17,253 bases of DNA from Victivallales bacterium (GCA_017543165.1 JAFYGL010000779.1:1-17253); one strand, 5' to 3'; counted from the first letter of the stretch, positions 6,689-14,404 are shown. Numbers and translations are program-made. The notes: generated from the sequence alone by a model not told the origin.

Positions 6689-7795
6689 CTACAGAGAGGC
6701 CAGGATTTTGCGTATCTGGCTTTCGCGGGCCTCGATGGAGCGGCATAGCTGCACCTGGACCCGTGCCCTATGCAGGTTCTGCCCTTCGTGGCGCACCTTG
6801 AAATACACGTCGCCAGCAATGTAGTCAGCGAAAAAGCGCAGCGCCAGTTCGTATGTGATAAGGCGCACGCTATCATAGAGGTACTTCCTGTCATTGTCGG
6901 TCAGGAAGCCCTGTGAATGTTCCTTGTATCCTTCGATCAAGGCCGAGCACAGATCCAAATCAAACACGATCTGGGTGAAATCATTGGCATCCTCGCCAGC
7001 AGGATTGCAGCATGAGCGCAGGCAGTCCCCGATGTCGTAGTGTATCAGGCCAGGCTTGACTGTATCCAGATCAATGATGCTGGTGCCCTTGCCTGTAACA
7101 TTGTCAATCATGACATTGGCGGTCTTGGGGTCGCCATGTATTATTCTTGGCACCAATTCGCCCCTTGCCTTGGCATCCTCAAGCACACTGCTCCACTCGC
7201 GTCGCTGATTTATGAACTGAAGCACATTCTCAGCCACCTTGGAGCCATGAAGCCTGGCCTGGCCCGCCTTGGTCTGCAGCGCATTGTCCAGCGTGGCAAA
7301 ATATCCTGGCGTAATATGGAAGCCAGGAAGCGTATCATGCAGCTTCGTGCAATCCATGTCGGACACCGCATGGTGGAAATGCCCCAGGACAGCCCCGATT
7401 TCATGGGCATGCTCTGCGTTCCTTATCTTCTCGTAGGACTGGGCGCTTGCAATCTGCGTTATAGCGCGCCAGTAGTTGCCGTCTTCATCGATGACATAGT
7501 CCCTGCCGTCCTTGGAGGGAATCACCAACGGCAGTTGCCATATTCTGTCTGCCTCGTCCTGTTCCCGTTCATAAACTTTGTGGACATGCCTGGTAACATT
7601 GTGTATGTTCTCCATGAGCTCCACTGGCTTTTGGAAAACATTGGTGTTGATGCGCTGAAGCACTATGCGCTGCTCGGAAAAAACCGTCCTGAAAATCACA
7701 ATGTATGTGTCATTGACGTTGCCATGCCCAAGAGGCTCCACACTGAAAACACGCCCGTCGATATTGAACATCTGGGCAATCATCGCGCTTAACAT
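6689..7795 (-). CDS. Sugar 1-kinase of the aminoglycoside phosphotransferase fold (NahK-like)
   Basis: A 368-residue cytoplasmic kinase. LGHGNVNDTY at 22-31 is the nucleotide-binding loop region, IVLQRIN at 44-50 carries the N-lobe strand, HGDPKTANVMI at 220-230 is the catalytic (Brenner-type) loop with Asp222 and Asn227, and IDLDTVKPG at 241-249 holds the metal-binding aspartates. This combination, with DIGDCLRS following, matches N-acetylhexosamine 1-kinases (NahK) and their relatives, which make hexosamine-1-phosphates in glycan salvage. The start is firm: AAAGGAG lies five bases before the ATG. The exact sugar is not readable from sequence; homoserine-kinase-like or choline-kinase-like roles are less likely given the IDLDTV motif. 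The gene stands alone, separated from the ribosomal operon by a terminator, and its leader contains a heptamer repeat. Confidence 0.8.
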   Translation of the reverse strand: MLSAMIAQMFNIDGRVFSVEPLGHGNVNDTYIVIFRTVFSEQRIVLQRINTNVFQKPVELMENIHNVTRHVHKVYEREQDEADRIWQLPLVIPSKDGRDYVIDEDGNYWRAITQIASAQSYEKIRNAEHAHEIGAVLGHFHHAVSDMDCTKLHDTLPGFHITPGYFATLDNALQTKAGQARLHGSKVAENVLQFINQRREWSSVLEDAKARGELVPRIIHGDPKTANVMIDNVTGKGTSIIDLDTVKPGLIHYDIGDCLRSCCNPAGEDANDFTQIVFDLDLCSALIEGYKEHSQGFLTDNDRKYLYDSVRLITYELALRFFADYIAGDVYFKVRHEGQNLHRARVQVQLCRSIEARESQIRKILASL

Positions 7796-7812
7796 ATATT
7801 CTCCTTTGCAAA

Positions 7813-7854
7813 GTGATTAGTGATTAGTGGACAGTGGACAGTGGACAGTGGACT
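7813..7854. repeat. Heptanucleotide tandem repeat in the kinase leader
   Basis: Six consecutive seven-base units: GTGATTA twice, GTGGACA three times, then GTGGACT. The array ends five bases upstream of the kinase ribosome binding site. An inverted copy lies at 7961-7978. Confidence 0.9.
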
Positions 7855-7908
7855 GTGGTCTGTTTTATGTATACTGCCAAGAATGCTGTTCCCGCCAAGT
7901 CAACCTGA

Positions 7909-7931
7909 GTGGGCGCCGCCTCGGCGCCCAC
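7909..7931. repeat. Perfect GC-rich hairpin between the heptamer arrays
   Basis: GTGGGCGCCG, a three-base loop CCT, then CGGCGCCCAC: ten perfect base pairs. It lies between the heptamer array and its inverted copy. It has no T-run on either side, so it is not an intrinsic terminator. Confidence 0.8.
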
Positions 7932-7960
7932 ATCACCTGCGCCACGCCAGAGGCAAGCCC

Positions 7961-7978
7961 CCACTGTCCACTGTCCAC
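7961..7978. repeat. Inverted copy of the heptamer repeat
   Basis: CCACTGTCCACTGTCCAC is the exact reverse complement of 18 bases inside the array at 7813-7854 (for example 7827-7844). The two would form a long stem enclosing the GC hairpin at 7909-7931. Confidence 0.85.
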
Positions 7979-7982
7979 ACAC

Positions 7983-8012
7983 AAAAAAAGCCAGCCGTAA
8001 TATACGACTGGC
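7983..8012 (-). terminator. Intrinsic terminator closing the ribosomal operon after secY
   Basis: On the minus strand GCCAGTCG pairs with CGGCTGGC (eight pairs, one G-T) across a seven-base loop, followed by seven T. It lies 27 bp after the secY stop codon, so the operon appears to end here. Confidence 0.92.
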
Positions 8013-8039
8013 CTTGTAAAATGCAATTTGGCTAGCGCC

Positions 8040-9392
8040 TTATCGCCTGCTGCGGAGACGACCGCTGCTCATGAATCCATCGTAATGGTGGGCCATGAGA
8101 TAGCCTTCCATCTGGCGCAGAGTGTCAAGCCCGACACCAACGATGATCAGCAGGCTTGTGCCGCCGAAGAACTGGGCTATCTGCGGGTTGATTGACAGCT
8201 TCTGGCTCAGTATCATCGGGAACACAGCCAGAATCGTCAGGAATATGGCGCCTGCGAATGTGATGCGCGTCATTGCATGGTCCAGGAATTCAGCGGTGGG
8301 TGCACCTGGCTGAACGCTGGGTATGTAGCCGCCCTGCTTCTGCAAGTCCTCGGCAATGCGGACTGGGTTGAACTGGTTTGCCACCCAGAAGAAACTGAAC
8401 AGCAGAATCATGATGGCATACAGTATCACATACGGTGTGCTGCCATACTGGAACCAGCTCAGGATACGTCCTATCCAGGGCCAATTGGGCAGGAAACGCA
8501 TGAGCATCATCGGGAACGAAAGTATCGCGCCTGCAAAGATGATGGGCATGACGCCTGAATAATTGACACGGAGAGGCAGGTAGCTTGTCTGCACCTGGGT
8601 TGTCTGCCCCACGCCAGGAACGCGGCGTGTCGCATAGCATACTGGAATCTTGCGATGTCCCTGGGTAAGGGCGATTGCCCCCGCAGTGACCAGGATGAAC
8701 AGTGCAAGCAGGATGACCAGGTGAACTGGAGTAATCTCGCCATCGCCAACCACAGCACCCGCGAACACCAGTTTGAACAGCGTCCACAATGCGCCAGGCA
8801 GCCTGGCTATGATGTTTACCGTGATGATGATTGACGCGCCGTTGCCAATGCCACGCTCGGTAATCATCTCGCCCAGCCACATCACCAGCATGGCGCCAGC
8901 AGTCAATGCAATTATGGTGGACAGTATGAAACCGAAGCCATACGACACAGGCGAAGGCCCTTCTGCCGCGCTGCGGGCCATTGCCCCAGCAAAGAGGGCA
9001 CCCTGTATCACGCAGATAACCAAGGTCAAATACTTCATTATCTGGTTGTACTTCTGGTGTCCTGATTCGCCTTCGCGCAGGAGACGCTCCAACTGCGGGA
9101 TGACTGGCGTCATCAACTGCAAAATGATGGAGGCCGAGATGTAGGGCATGATTCCCAGGGCGCCAACTGCGAATTTCTCAATTGCGCCGCCAGAGAACAT
9201 GTTCATCATGTCAAGCAGGCCGCCTTCCCCGTTGCCGCCCAGAGAACCCAGCATCTTCGCCAACTCCGAGGGGTCAACCCCAGGGCATGGGATGAAACTG
9301 AGCAGGCGTGTCAGGGCCACCAATGCAAATGTGAACAGCAACCTTTTGCGCAGTTCTGGAATCTTATAAGAGTTAATATATGCTGAAAGCAT
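8040..9392 (-). CDS. secY: Protein translocase subunit SecY
   Basis: The 450-residue channel subunit of the Sec translocon. The sequence gives about ten membrane segments, the first near residues 17-36. Conserved landmarks are ITERGIGNG at 177-184, the cytoplasmic loop HRKIPVCYATRR at 246-257, YLPLRVNYSGVMPIIFAGAI at 271-290, NPVRIAEDLQKQGGYIPSVQPG at 342-363 and the end segment VGLDTLRQMEGYLM. Length is normal for the family. GAAGGTG precedes the ATG. It is the last gene of the ribosomal operon, in the usual place after rplO, but the 118-bp gap before it contains two hairpins and is the widest in the operon. Confidence 0.98.
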   Translation of the reverse strand: MLSAYINSYKIPELRKRLLFTFALVALTRLLSFIPCPGVDPSELAKMLGSLGGNGEGGLLDMMNMFSGGAIEKFAVGALGIMPYISASIILQLMTPVIPQLERLLREGESGHQKYNQIMKYLTLVICVIQGALFAGAMARSAAEGPSPVSYGFGFILSTIIALTAGAMLVMWLGEMITERGIGNGASIIITVNIIARLPGALWTLFKLVFAGAVVGDGEITPVHLVILLALFILVTAGAIALTQGHRKIPVCYATRRVPGVGQTTQVQTSYLPLRVNYSGVMPIIFAGAILSFPMMLMRFLPNWPWIGRILSWFQYGSTPYVILYAIMILLFSFFWVANQFNPVRIAEDLQKQGGYIPSVQPGAPTAEFLDHAMTRITFAGAIFLTILAVFPMILSQKLSINPQIAQFFGGTSLLIIVGVGLDTLRQMEGYLMAHHYDGFMSSGRLRSRR

Positions 9393-9424
9393 GTATGCAC
9401 CTTCTCTTGAATGTCAAGCCAGGC

Positions 9425-9443
9425 GGATGCCGCTGCGGCATCC
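9425..9443. repeat. Hairpin in the rplO-secY gap
   Basis: GGATGCC (9425-9431) pairs with GGCATCC (9437-9443) across a five-base loop, and the whole 19-mer is palindromic apart from its central base. It lies about 30 bp upstream of the secY ATG on the transcript. Confidence 0.7.
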
Positions 9444-9470
9444 TGCATGGCTTTGGTGTTGCCATTTCAG

Positions 9471-9503
9471 CGCCAACGGGCCCACGGCAAAGCCGCAGGC
9501 CCG
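9471..9503. repeat. REP-like hairpin just after rplO
   Basis: On the minus strand the core reads GGCCTGCGGCTTTGCCG, then TGGGCCCGTTGGCG. GGGCC/GGCCC and GGC/GCC form nested pairs. Its loop and stem match the hairpin after rplR (GGCCTGCGGTTTTGGCCG, then CAGCGCCGTTGAGCG) and resemble the hairpins in the inverted-repeat element at 2243-2392. Confidence 0.65.
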
Positions 9504-9510
9504 CATAGCA

Positions 9511-9984
9511 TCAGTCCTTCTTCTCTTCGGCAGGAGCCTCGGCAGCCGTTTCCTGGCAGCTTCCGCCCTTCTCCTCGATCTTCGCCTTTGCGGCTGCTGA
9601 GAATTTGTCAGCCACTATGGTGAATTTCTTGGTGAGGTCACCATTTGCCAGAATCTTCAATGGCTGCAGGGATTTGCCGATAAGGCCCTTTTCCTGCAAT
9701 GCAACGCGGTCGATTTTGTCGCCATCCTGGAAATTCGCATCCAGAACGCTCAGATTCACCACCACGAACTCAATGTGGTTGGGGTTCTTGAAACCACGCT
9801 TTGGCAGACGGCGTATCAAAGGTATCTGACCACCTTCAAAATATGGTCTGCGGCTATGGCCTGTTCTTGCTCCAGCGCCCTTTTCACCGCGACCTGCGGT
9901 GCGGCCGTGTCCCGACCCGTCACCGCGGCCAACGCGCTTCTTGTTGGGGCGTGGTACCGTGTTCTTCAATTCATTAAGTTTCAT
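9511..9984 (-). CDS. rplO: 50S ribosomal protein L15
   Basis: 157 residues. The N-terminus MKLNELKNTVPRPNKKRVGRGDGSGHGRTAGRGEKG is the standard L15 rRNA-binding extension, followed by the glycine/arginine stretch and GGQIPLIRRLPKRGFKN. The C-terminus carries a short acidic/alanine tail (AAEAPAEEKKD) beyond the usual end. GAGGA is nine bases before the ATG. It follows rpsE by 36 bp; in most bacteria rpmD (L30) would lie between them, and there is no room for it here. Confidence 0.97.
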   Translation of the reverse strand: MKLNELKNTVPRPNKKRVGRGDGSGHGRTAGRGEKGAGARTGHSRRPYFEGGQIPLIRRLPKRGFKNPNHIEFVVVNLSVLDANFQDGDKIDRVALQEKGLIGKSLQPLKILANGDLTKKFTIVADKFSAAAKAKIEEKGGSCQETAAEAPAEEKKD

Positions 9985-10020
9985 CGCTTTGCTTCCTCAG
10001 CGTAGTGGTTCTTGTTCTTT

Positions 10021-10563
10021 TCAGAGGGCGACCCTGTCCCGCTTGTTCAGCACCTGTGCGCGTGTGCGCAGCAGTGCGAATGCCTCGAATGTGGCCTTCA
10101 CCACATTCACCGCATTGCTTGCGCCAAGGGACTTCGCCAGCACGTCCTTGATGCCAGCCAGCTCGATGACGTGACGCATTCCGCCGCCTGCGATGACGCC
10201 TGTTCCAGGACCTGCAGGACGTATCATTATCTTGGCGCCGCCAAATGAGCACTCGACACGGTGTGTGATCGTGTCGCCCCTCATGGGCACGCTGATAAGA
10301 TGCTTGCGAGCCTGCTCGCCAGCCTTGCGGATGGCGTCCGCCACTTCGTTCGCCTTGCCAAAACCATACCCTACCTTGCCCGCGCGGTCGCCAACGACAA
10401 CCAGTGCGCTGAAGCTAAAGTTACGACCACCTTTGACAACCTTGCTGCAACGGCGGACAACCACGGTGCGCTCTTCAAGCTCATCGTGCTGCTCTTGGGT
10501 AACTTCAGCATTTGCAAGAGGTTCTGCTGAACCTTCCATTTTGCCTTTGTTATGCTCTGCCAC
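10021..10563 (-). CDS. rpsE: 30S ribosomal protein S5
   Basis: 180 residues with a GTG start, GGGAG seven bases upstream. The double-stranded RNA-binding part is ERTVVVRRCSKVVKGGRNFSFSALVVVGD at about 31-59, followed by GKVGYGFGKANEV and the C-terminal domain with PAGPGTGVIAGGGMRHVIELAGI. Residues 1-30 form a charged extension of the kind seen in many S5 proteins. It helps decoding accuracy and lies near the mRNA entry site with S3 and S4. Confidence 0.97.
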   Translation of the reverse strand: MAEHNKGKMEGSAEPLANAEVTQEQHDELEERTVVVRRCSKVVKGGRNFSFSALVVVGDRAGKVGYGFGKANEVADAIRKAGEQARKHLISVPMRGDTITHRVECSFGGAKIMIRPAGPGTGVIAGGGMRHVIELAGIKDVLAKSLGASNAVNVVKATFEAFALLRTRAQVLNKRDRVAL

Positions 10564-10600
10564 AATCTATCTCCCAGGATTATTGTGATTTTTAAATTTC

Positions 10601-10636
10601 GCTCAACGGCGCTGCGGCCAAAACCGCAGGCCAACG
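10601..10636. repeat. REP-like hairpin between rplR and rpsE
   Basis: CTGCGG (10612-10617) pairs with CCGCAG (10624-10629) around CCAAAA, and flanking GGC/GCC extends the stem with one bulged G. On the transcript it lies directly after the rplR stop codon. It is related in sequence to the hairpin after rplO. Confidence 0.7.
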
Positions 10637-10640
10637 TACA

Positions 10641-11003
10641 TCAGAACTTGAGGCCACCTTCGCGGGCGGCGTCAGCCAAGGCCTTGATGCAACCATGATA
10701 GGGGAAGCCACCACGGTCGTAAACAACGGTCTCGATATTCAGAGCCTTGCAGCGCTCCGCTATGGTGCGGCCTATGATCTGCGCGCTCTTCACGTTGGCA
10801 GCCAGTTTCTGCTCCCTCATCGCCTTCTCGACGGTGGAGGCTGAAGCCAGGGTCGTGCCATTGTCATCATTGATTACCTGCACATAGATGTGGGCGCCAG
10901 TACGGCACACGGACAGGCGCGGCACCTCGGCAGTCCCCGCCACCTTGCGGCGAAGGCGCGCGTGGCGCATCTTCAATGCCTCTTTCTTTGTGATTTTGCT
11001 CAT
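10641..11003 (-). CDS. rplR: 50S ribosomal protein L18
   Basis: 120 residues. The ATG at 11003 is chosen because MSKITKKEALKMRHARLRRKV is the usual L18 start and GGAG lies eight bases before it; the longer open frame to 11042 is not family-like. The body contains PRLSVCRTGAHIYVQVINDDNGTTLASAST and ends YDRGGFPYHGCIKALADAAREGGLKF, the standard L18 end. It binds 5S rRNA with L5. Confidence 0.97.
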   Translation of the reverse strand: MSKITKKEALKMRHARLRRKVAGTAEVPRLSVCRTGAHIYVQVINDDNGTTLASASTVEKAMREQKLAANVKSAQIIGRTIAERCKALNIETVVYDRGGFPYHGCIKALADAAREGGLKF

Positions 11004-11046
11004 TTGTCTTACTCCATTTGCCTTTGCACATGCCGGTCTCATACGG

Positions 11047-11062
11047 CTGCCGCAAAAGGCAG
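11047..11062. repeat. Short hairpin between rplF and rplR
   Basis: CTGCC and GGCAG pair around a six-base loop. On the minus strand it reads CTGCCTTTTGCGGCAGCCG, resembling the loop and stem of the hairpin after rplR. It is a weaker match and may be only a degenerate relative. Confidence 0.45.
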
Positions 11063-11073
11063 TTCAAGAAACA

Positions 11074-11607
11074 TTAAGCCCTCTTTCCTTCCTTCAAGGT
11101 CAGATGCTCGCCTGCATATACAACGCCCTTGCCATGGTAGGAATCCGGTACGCGGAAACGACGTATTGTCGCCGCAACTTGGCCCACCAGCTGCTTGTCA
11201 ACGCTGGTCAGGGAGATGTGTGTCTGGTCAGGCATCTTCACTGTGACGCCGTCAGGCACTGTGTATTCGATGGGATTGGAATATCCCAGGTTCAAGGTCA
11301 TCTTCTGACCCGCGACCGAGGCCCTGTAGCCCACGCCCGACAGTTCCAGGTCTATCTTGAAACCAGCGGTAACGCCTATGATCATGGAGTTGATGAGACT
11401 GCGGGATGTGCCGTGCATCATCTTCATGTTCTTCGTGTCATTGGCGCGCTTCACGTGAAGCTTGGCTCCTTCAATTTCCAGGGTGATGCCCTGGGGTAGT
11501 GTCCAGCTAAGCTGCCCAAGAGGACCGCTTACCTTGATGTCTTGACCATTCTGCTCCAGCTTCGCTGCGGCAGGAATGTCAATCGGTTTGTTGCCCATTC
11601 GTGACAT
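11074..11607 (-). CDS. rplF: 50S ribosomal protein L6
   Basis: 177 residues, normal length for L6. The protein begins MSRMGNKPIDIPAAAKLEQNG and has the two repeated alpha/beta domains; GYRASVAGQKMTLNLGYSNPIEYTVPDG lies in the middle, and the conserved end reads RRFRVPDSYHGKGVVYAGEHLTLKEGKRA. AAGGA precedes the start by about 11 bases; the ATG three codons later is a possible alternative. It sits near the factor-binding region of the large subunit. Confidence 0.97.
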   Translation of the reverse strand: MSRMGNKPIDIPAAAKLEQNGQDIKVSGPLGQLSWTLPQGITLEIEGAKLHVKRANDTKNMKMMHGTSRSLINSMIIGVTAGFKIDLELSGVGYRASVAGQKMTLNLGYSNPIEYTVPDGVTVKMPDQTHISLTSVDKQLVGQVAATIRRFRVPDSYHGKGVVYAGEHLTLKEGKRA

Positions 11608-11644
11608 TGTCTGATTTTCCTTCTATTCTTTTATTAACAGTTGA

Positions 11645-12049
11645 TTACCAGACGTAGCAGAGCAACTCTCCGCCGACGTTCTGCTTGCGGGCAGCACGGT
11701 CGGTCATTATGCCACGTGAAGTGGAGAGAATTGCCGTGCCTAGGCCGCCCAGGACATACGGAATTTCGCTGCTGCCGACATAAATGCGGCAGGATGGTTT
11801 GCTGACGCGCTGGATGCCCTCGATTACAGGTGTACGGACTTTGTCCTTGTACTTGAGGACTATGCTGAGGACCTTCTTGTTGTGTCCGATATCCTCGACG
11901 GAACAGGCGTCGATGTAGCCAGCCTCGCGGAGTGTTTCCGCTATGGCTTGTTTCATCTTGGAGAATGGCATGGCTGTGACAGCCAGCTTTCCCCTCTGCG
12001 CATTGCGAATGCGCGTAAGCATATCTGCGATAGGATCACTGAGACTCAT
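11645..12049 (-). CDS. rpsH: 30S ribosomal protein S8
   Basis: 134 residues, starting [21 protein letters not shown] and ending with the conserved [33 protein letters not shown] is seven bases before the ATG, overlapping the end of the S14 gene region (12-bp gap). In well-studied bacteria S8 represses the spc operon by binding mRNA near rplE; whether that occurs here cannot be read from the sequence. Confidence 0.98.
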   Translation of the reverse strand: MSLSDPIADMLTRIRNAQRGKLAVTAMPFSKMKQAIAETLREAGYIDACSVEDIGHNKKVLSIVLKYKDKVRTPVIEGIQRVSKPSCRIYVGSSEIPYVLGGLGTAILSTSRGIMTDRAARKQNVGGELLCYVW

Positions 12050-12061
12050 TTTTCGGCTCCT

Positions 12062-12247
12062 TTACCAGCTTGCCTTGGTTACGCCGGGAATCTGGCCCGT
12101 GCTGGCCAGCTCGCGGAAGCAAATACGGCACAGATGGAACTTGCGGATGTAAGCACGGACGCGGCCGCACCTTTCACAGCGGAAATAGCCGCGCGTCGAG
12201 AACTTCGGGGTCCGCTGGGACTTAACTATCAAACTTTTCTTTGCCAC
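12062..12247 (-). CDS. rpsZ: 30S ribosomal protein S14, zinc-binding type
   Basis: 61 residues with a GTG start, GAGG nine bases upstream. Cys24, Cys27, Cys40 and Cys43 (CERC and CRIC) form the zinc site of the short C+ type S14. The end [11 protein letters not shown] is the family signature. Its place between rplE and rpsH is the usual one. Confidence 0.97.
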   Translation of the reverse strand: MAKKSLIVKSQRTPKFSTRGYFRCERCGRVRAYIRKFHLCRICFRELASTGQIPGVTKASW

Positions 12248-12262
12248 GGTTGTATTCCTCTA

Positions 12263-12805
12263 TCAGTTTGCAAATGGCATACCCATCATGGACAGCAGGT
12301 CCTTGGCCTCTTCATCGGTCTTGGCGCTGGTCACTATGGTTATGTTCATACCAATGGTATGCTTTACCTTGTCCAAATCGATTTCGGTGAATACGGACTG
12401 CTCCGAAAGGCCGAAATTGTAGTTGCCGACGCCGTCGAACGACTTGGGTGAAATACCACGGAAGTCGCGGACGCGGGGAAGCACTATGTTCACCAGGCGG
12501 TACAGGAAATTGTACATGGCGCCGCGGCGAAGCGTCACACATGCGCCAACTGCCATGCCCTTGCGGAGCTTGAAGTTGGAGATGTTCATGCGGGACTTGG
12601 TGATGACTGGCTTCTGGCCAGTGATGGTGGCAAGCGTGTCAACCGCTGTGGTCATGACCTCGCGGTCCTTGTCCGTCTTAACACCAGTGTTTACCACGAT
12701 CTTGAGGATGCGCGGGATTTCCATTGGGTTCGTATAGCCGCGCTTCTCCTTGAGACGCGGGACTATCTCGTTCTTGTAGGTTTCGTACAGGCTGCTGGTA
12801 ATCAT
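12263..12805 (-). CDS. rplE: 50S ribosomal protein L5
   Basis: 180 residues. Landmarks are [13 protein letters not shown] near the start, [13 protein letters not shown], the [27 protein letters not shown] stretch, [28 protein letters not shown] and the end [15 protein letters not shown]. It binds 5S rRNA with L18. The start overlaps the rplX stop as ATGA, so translation is likely coupled. Confidence 0.98.
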   Translation of the reverse strand: MITSSLYETYKNEIVPRLKEKRGYTNPMEIPRILKIVVNTGVKTDKDREVMTTAVDTLATITGQKPVITKSRMNISNFKLRKGMAVGACVTLRRGAMYNFLYRLVNIVLPRVRDFRGISPKSFDGVGNYNFGLSEQSVFTEIDLDKVKHTIGMNITIVTSAKTDEEAKDLLSMMGMPFAN

Positions 12806-13074
12806 TTAGCTGCCCCCTTCTTCTTCGCCTCTATACGGGCGCGATACCTTTCCTCATTCATCACATTCGAGATGTGAATCGGAGCTTCCACGTCTACGAT
12901 ACCGCCGTTGGGGTTTGCCTGGGTGCGACGCTGTGTCTTCTTGCGGACTGCGACGCCCTCGACGGTCACTCGGTCGTGTTTGGGCTCCACCTTCAAGACC
13001 TTGCCGGTCTTACCTTTGTCGGACCCTGCAATCACTATGACTACATCGCCCTTCTTTACTTTTGCCTTTGCCAT
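12802..13074 (-). CDS. rplX: 50S ribosomal protein L24
   Basis: 90 residues with the KOW motif at the start ([25 protein letters not shown]), then [29 protein letters not shown], the usual L24 signature. A basic tail EAKKKGAAK ends the protein. The start overlaps the rplN stop in a TAATG arrangement, and the stop overlaps the rplE start. Confidence 0.98.
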   Translation of the reverse strand: MAKAKVKKGDVVIVIAGSDKGKTGKVLKVEPKHDRVTVEGVAVRKKTQRRTQANPNGGIVDVEAPIHISNVMNEERYRARIEAKKKGAAK

Positions 13075-13439
13075 TACAACACCTCCGGTGCTAGCGAGAC
13101 AATCTTCATATAGTTCTTGTCGCGCAATTCGCGGGCCACAGGACCAAAGATGCGGGTGCCCTTCGGGTTGCCCTGGTCATCGATGATCACGGCCGCATTG
13201 CGGTCGAAGCGGAGGAATGAGCCATCCGCGCGGCGGATGTTCTTTGCGGTGCGGACGATGACCGCGCGCACCACGTCGCCCTTCTTGACGCCGCCGCGTG
13301 GCTGTGCCTCGCGGACCGAAGCCCTGATGACATCGCCTATCTCGGCAAAGCGCTTGCGCTGACCCACTGTGCGGATTGCCATGATTTTCTTGGCGCCCGA
13401 ATTGTCAGCGACTTCCAATGTTGTTTGCATCTGTATCAT
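13074..13439 (-). CDS. rplN: 50S ribosomal protein L14
   Basis: 121 residues, close to the family norm. It begins [20 protein letters not shown] and contains [35 protein letters not shown] and [13 protein letters not shown], all standard. GAGGGAG precedes the ATG by eight bases. It contacts L19 and 16S rRNA at a subunit bridge in known ribosomes. Confidence 0.98.
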   Translation of the reverse strand: MIQMQTTLEVADNSGAKKIMAIRTVGQRKRFAEIGDVIRASVREAQPRGGVKKGDVVRAVIVRTAKNIRRADGSFLRFDRNAAVIIDDQGNPKGTRIFGPVARELRDKNYMKIVSLAPEVL

Positions 13440-13454
13440 ATCGGAATCTCCCTC

Positions 13455-13733
13455 TTAGTCAGTTTCCGCATGACGGATTATGCGAACCAGGCGCCAGCGC
13501 TTCAGCTTGCTCAAAGGCCTGGTTTCCATTATCTCGACCACATCGCCAACCTGAGCCTCGTTCTTGTCATCATGAACATAGCACTTGCTGGTGAACTTGA
13601 CGACTTTGCGGTACAGAGGATGAGCAGCACTGCGAGTGACTTTGACCACGATGGTCTTGTCCATCTTGCTGCTCACAACTGTCGCGCTAAGCACCTTGCG
13701 CTGGTTGCGTTCAACTTTCTGTTCTTCTGCCAT
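13455..13733 (-). CDS. rpsQ: 30S ribosomal protein S17
   Basis: 92 residues with the OB-fold core RKVLSATVVSSKMDKTIVVKVTR, then HPLYRKVVKFTSKCYVHDDKNEAQVGDVVEIMETRPLSKLKRWRLV. It binds 16S rRNA early in assembly. AGAGAGG lies nine bases before the ATG; the gene is 15 bp after rpmC and 15 bp before rplN. Confidence 0.98.
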   Translation of the reverse strand: MAEEQKVERNQRKVLSATVVSSKMDKTIVVKVTRSAAHPLYRKVVKFTSKCYVHDDKNEAQVGDVVEIMETRPLSKLKRWRLVRIIRHAETD

Positions 13734-13748
13734 TGTAGTTTGCCTCTC

Positions 13749-13961
13749 TTACTGTTCATTTGCCTCGGCTGCCTTGGCGGCGCGGGCTGTCCTCTCGGTC
13801 TCAATGCGAGCCACGTCCTTGCGGAGCTGGCGGATTTGCGAGGGGTTCTCCAGCTGGCCGGTGACCGCCGCGCGGCGAAGCTTGAATATCTCCGCCCTCT
13901 TCTCGATTGTCAGCCTGTCCAGCTCCTCATTTGTCTTTTCACGTATTTCTGACGGTTTCAT
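13749..13961 (-). CDS. rpmC: 50S ribosomal protein L29
   Basis: 70 residues. The ATG at 13961 is chosen because MKPSEIREKTNEELDR is the family start and GGAGG sits ten bases upstream; the longer open frame overlaps rplP. Two helices are visible, the second from about residue 40 (PSQIRQLRKDVARIETERTAR), with an alanine-rich tail. It lies near the peptide exit. Confidence 0.96.
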   Translation of the reverse strand: MKPSEIREKTNEELDRLTIEKRAEIFKLRRAAVTGQLENPSQIRQLRKDVARIETERTARAAKAAEANEQ

Positions 13962-13981
13962 CTTTAGAATCCTCCAGGTAA

Positions 13982-14404
13982 TTACTGAGCGCCGTGCTGG
14001 CGAACCAGGAAGCGGCACCTGAAGGGCAGTTTGCTTGACGCACGCGCCAGAGCTTCCTTTGCCACTGTCTCAGAGCATCCGCTGAGCTCAATTATCATAT
14101 TTCCAGGCTTGATGACCGCCACCCATTCTTCAGGGGCGCCCTTTCCCTTACCCATACGGGTTTCAAGGGGCTTCTTTGAAATGGGCTTGTCAGGGAACAC
14201 CCTGATCCAGATCTGGCCACGGCGCTGCATGTGACGTGTAGCCGCCACACGGGCCGCCTCGATCTGCTTTCCAGTCATCCATCCACGCTCCAGAACCTGG
14301 AGACCATATTCACCGAAATCCAGCTCGTTATTGCGCGTCGCGATTCCGCCGCGACTGCCTCGCTGAACCTTTCGATGTTCCACGCGTTTGGGCATTAAAG
14401 GCAT
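13982..14404 (-). CDS. rplP: 50S ribosomal protein L16
   Basis: 140 residues. It starts [20 protein letters not shown] and contains the conserved [50 protein letters not shown] and [24 protein letters not shown] lies eight bases before the first ATG; the ATG three codons in is the alternative. Either way the start lies inside the rpsC reading frame, an overlap of 68-77 bp. L16 helps place tRNA at the A site. Confidence 0.98.
   Translation of the reverse strand: MPLMPKRVEHRKVQRGSRGGIATRNNELDFGEYGLQVLERGWMTGKQIEAARVAATRHMQRRGQIWIRVFPDKPISKKPLETRMGKGKGAPEEWVAVIKPGNMIIELSGCSETVAKEALARASSKLPFRCRFLVRQHGAQ

Noticed and set aside
7040..7792. Plus-strand open frame of 250 codons opposite the sugar kinase
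   Set aside because: The minus strand carries the kinase motifs and a good ribosome binding site; the plus frame matches nothing.
7909..7931. Perfect hairpin as a second terminator for secY
   Set aside because: No T-run follows on either strand, and a complete terminator already lies at 7983-8012.
7813..7978. CRISPR-like array
   Set aside because: The units are seven bases, contiguous and without spacers; no cas genes are near.
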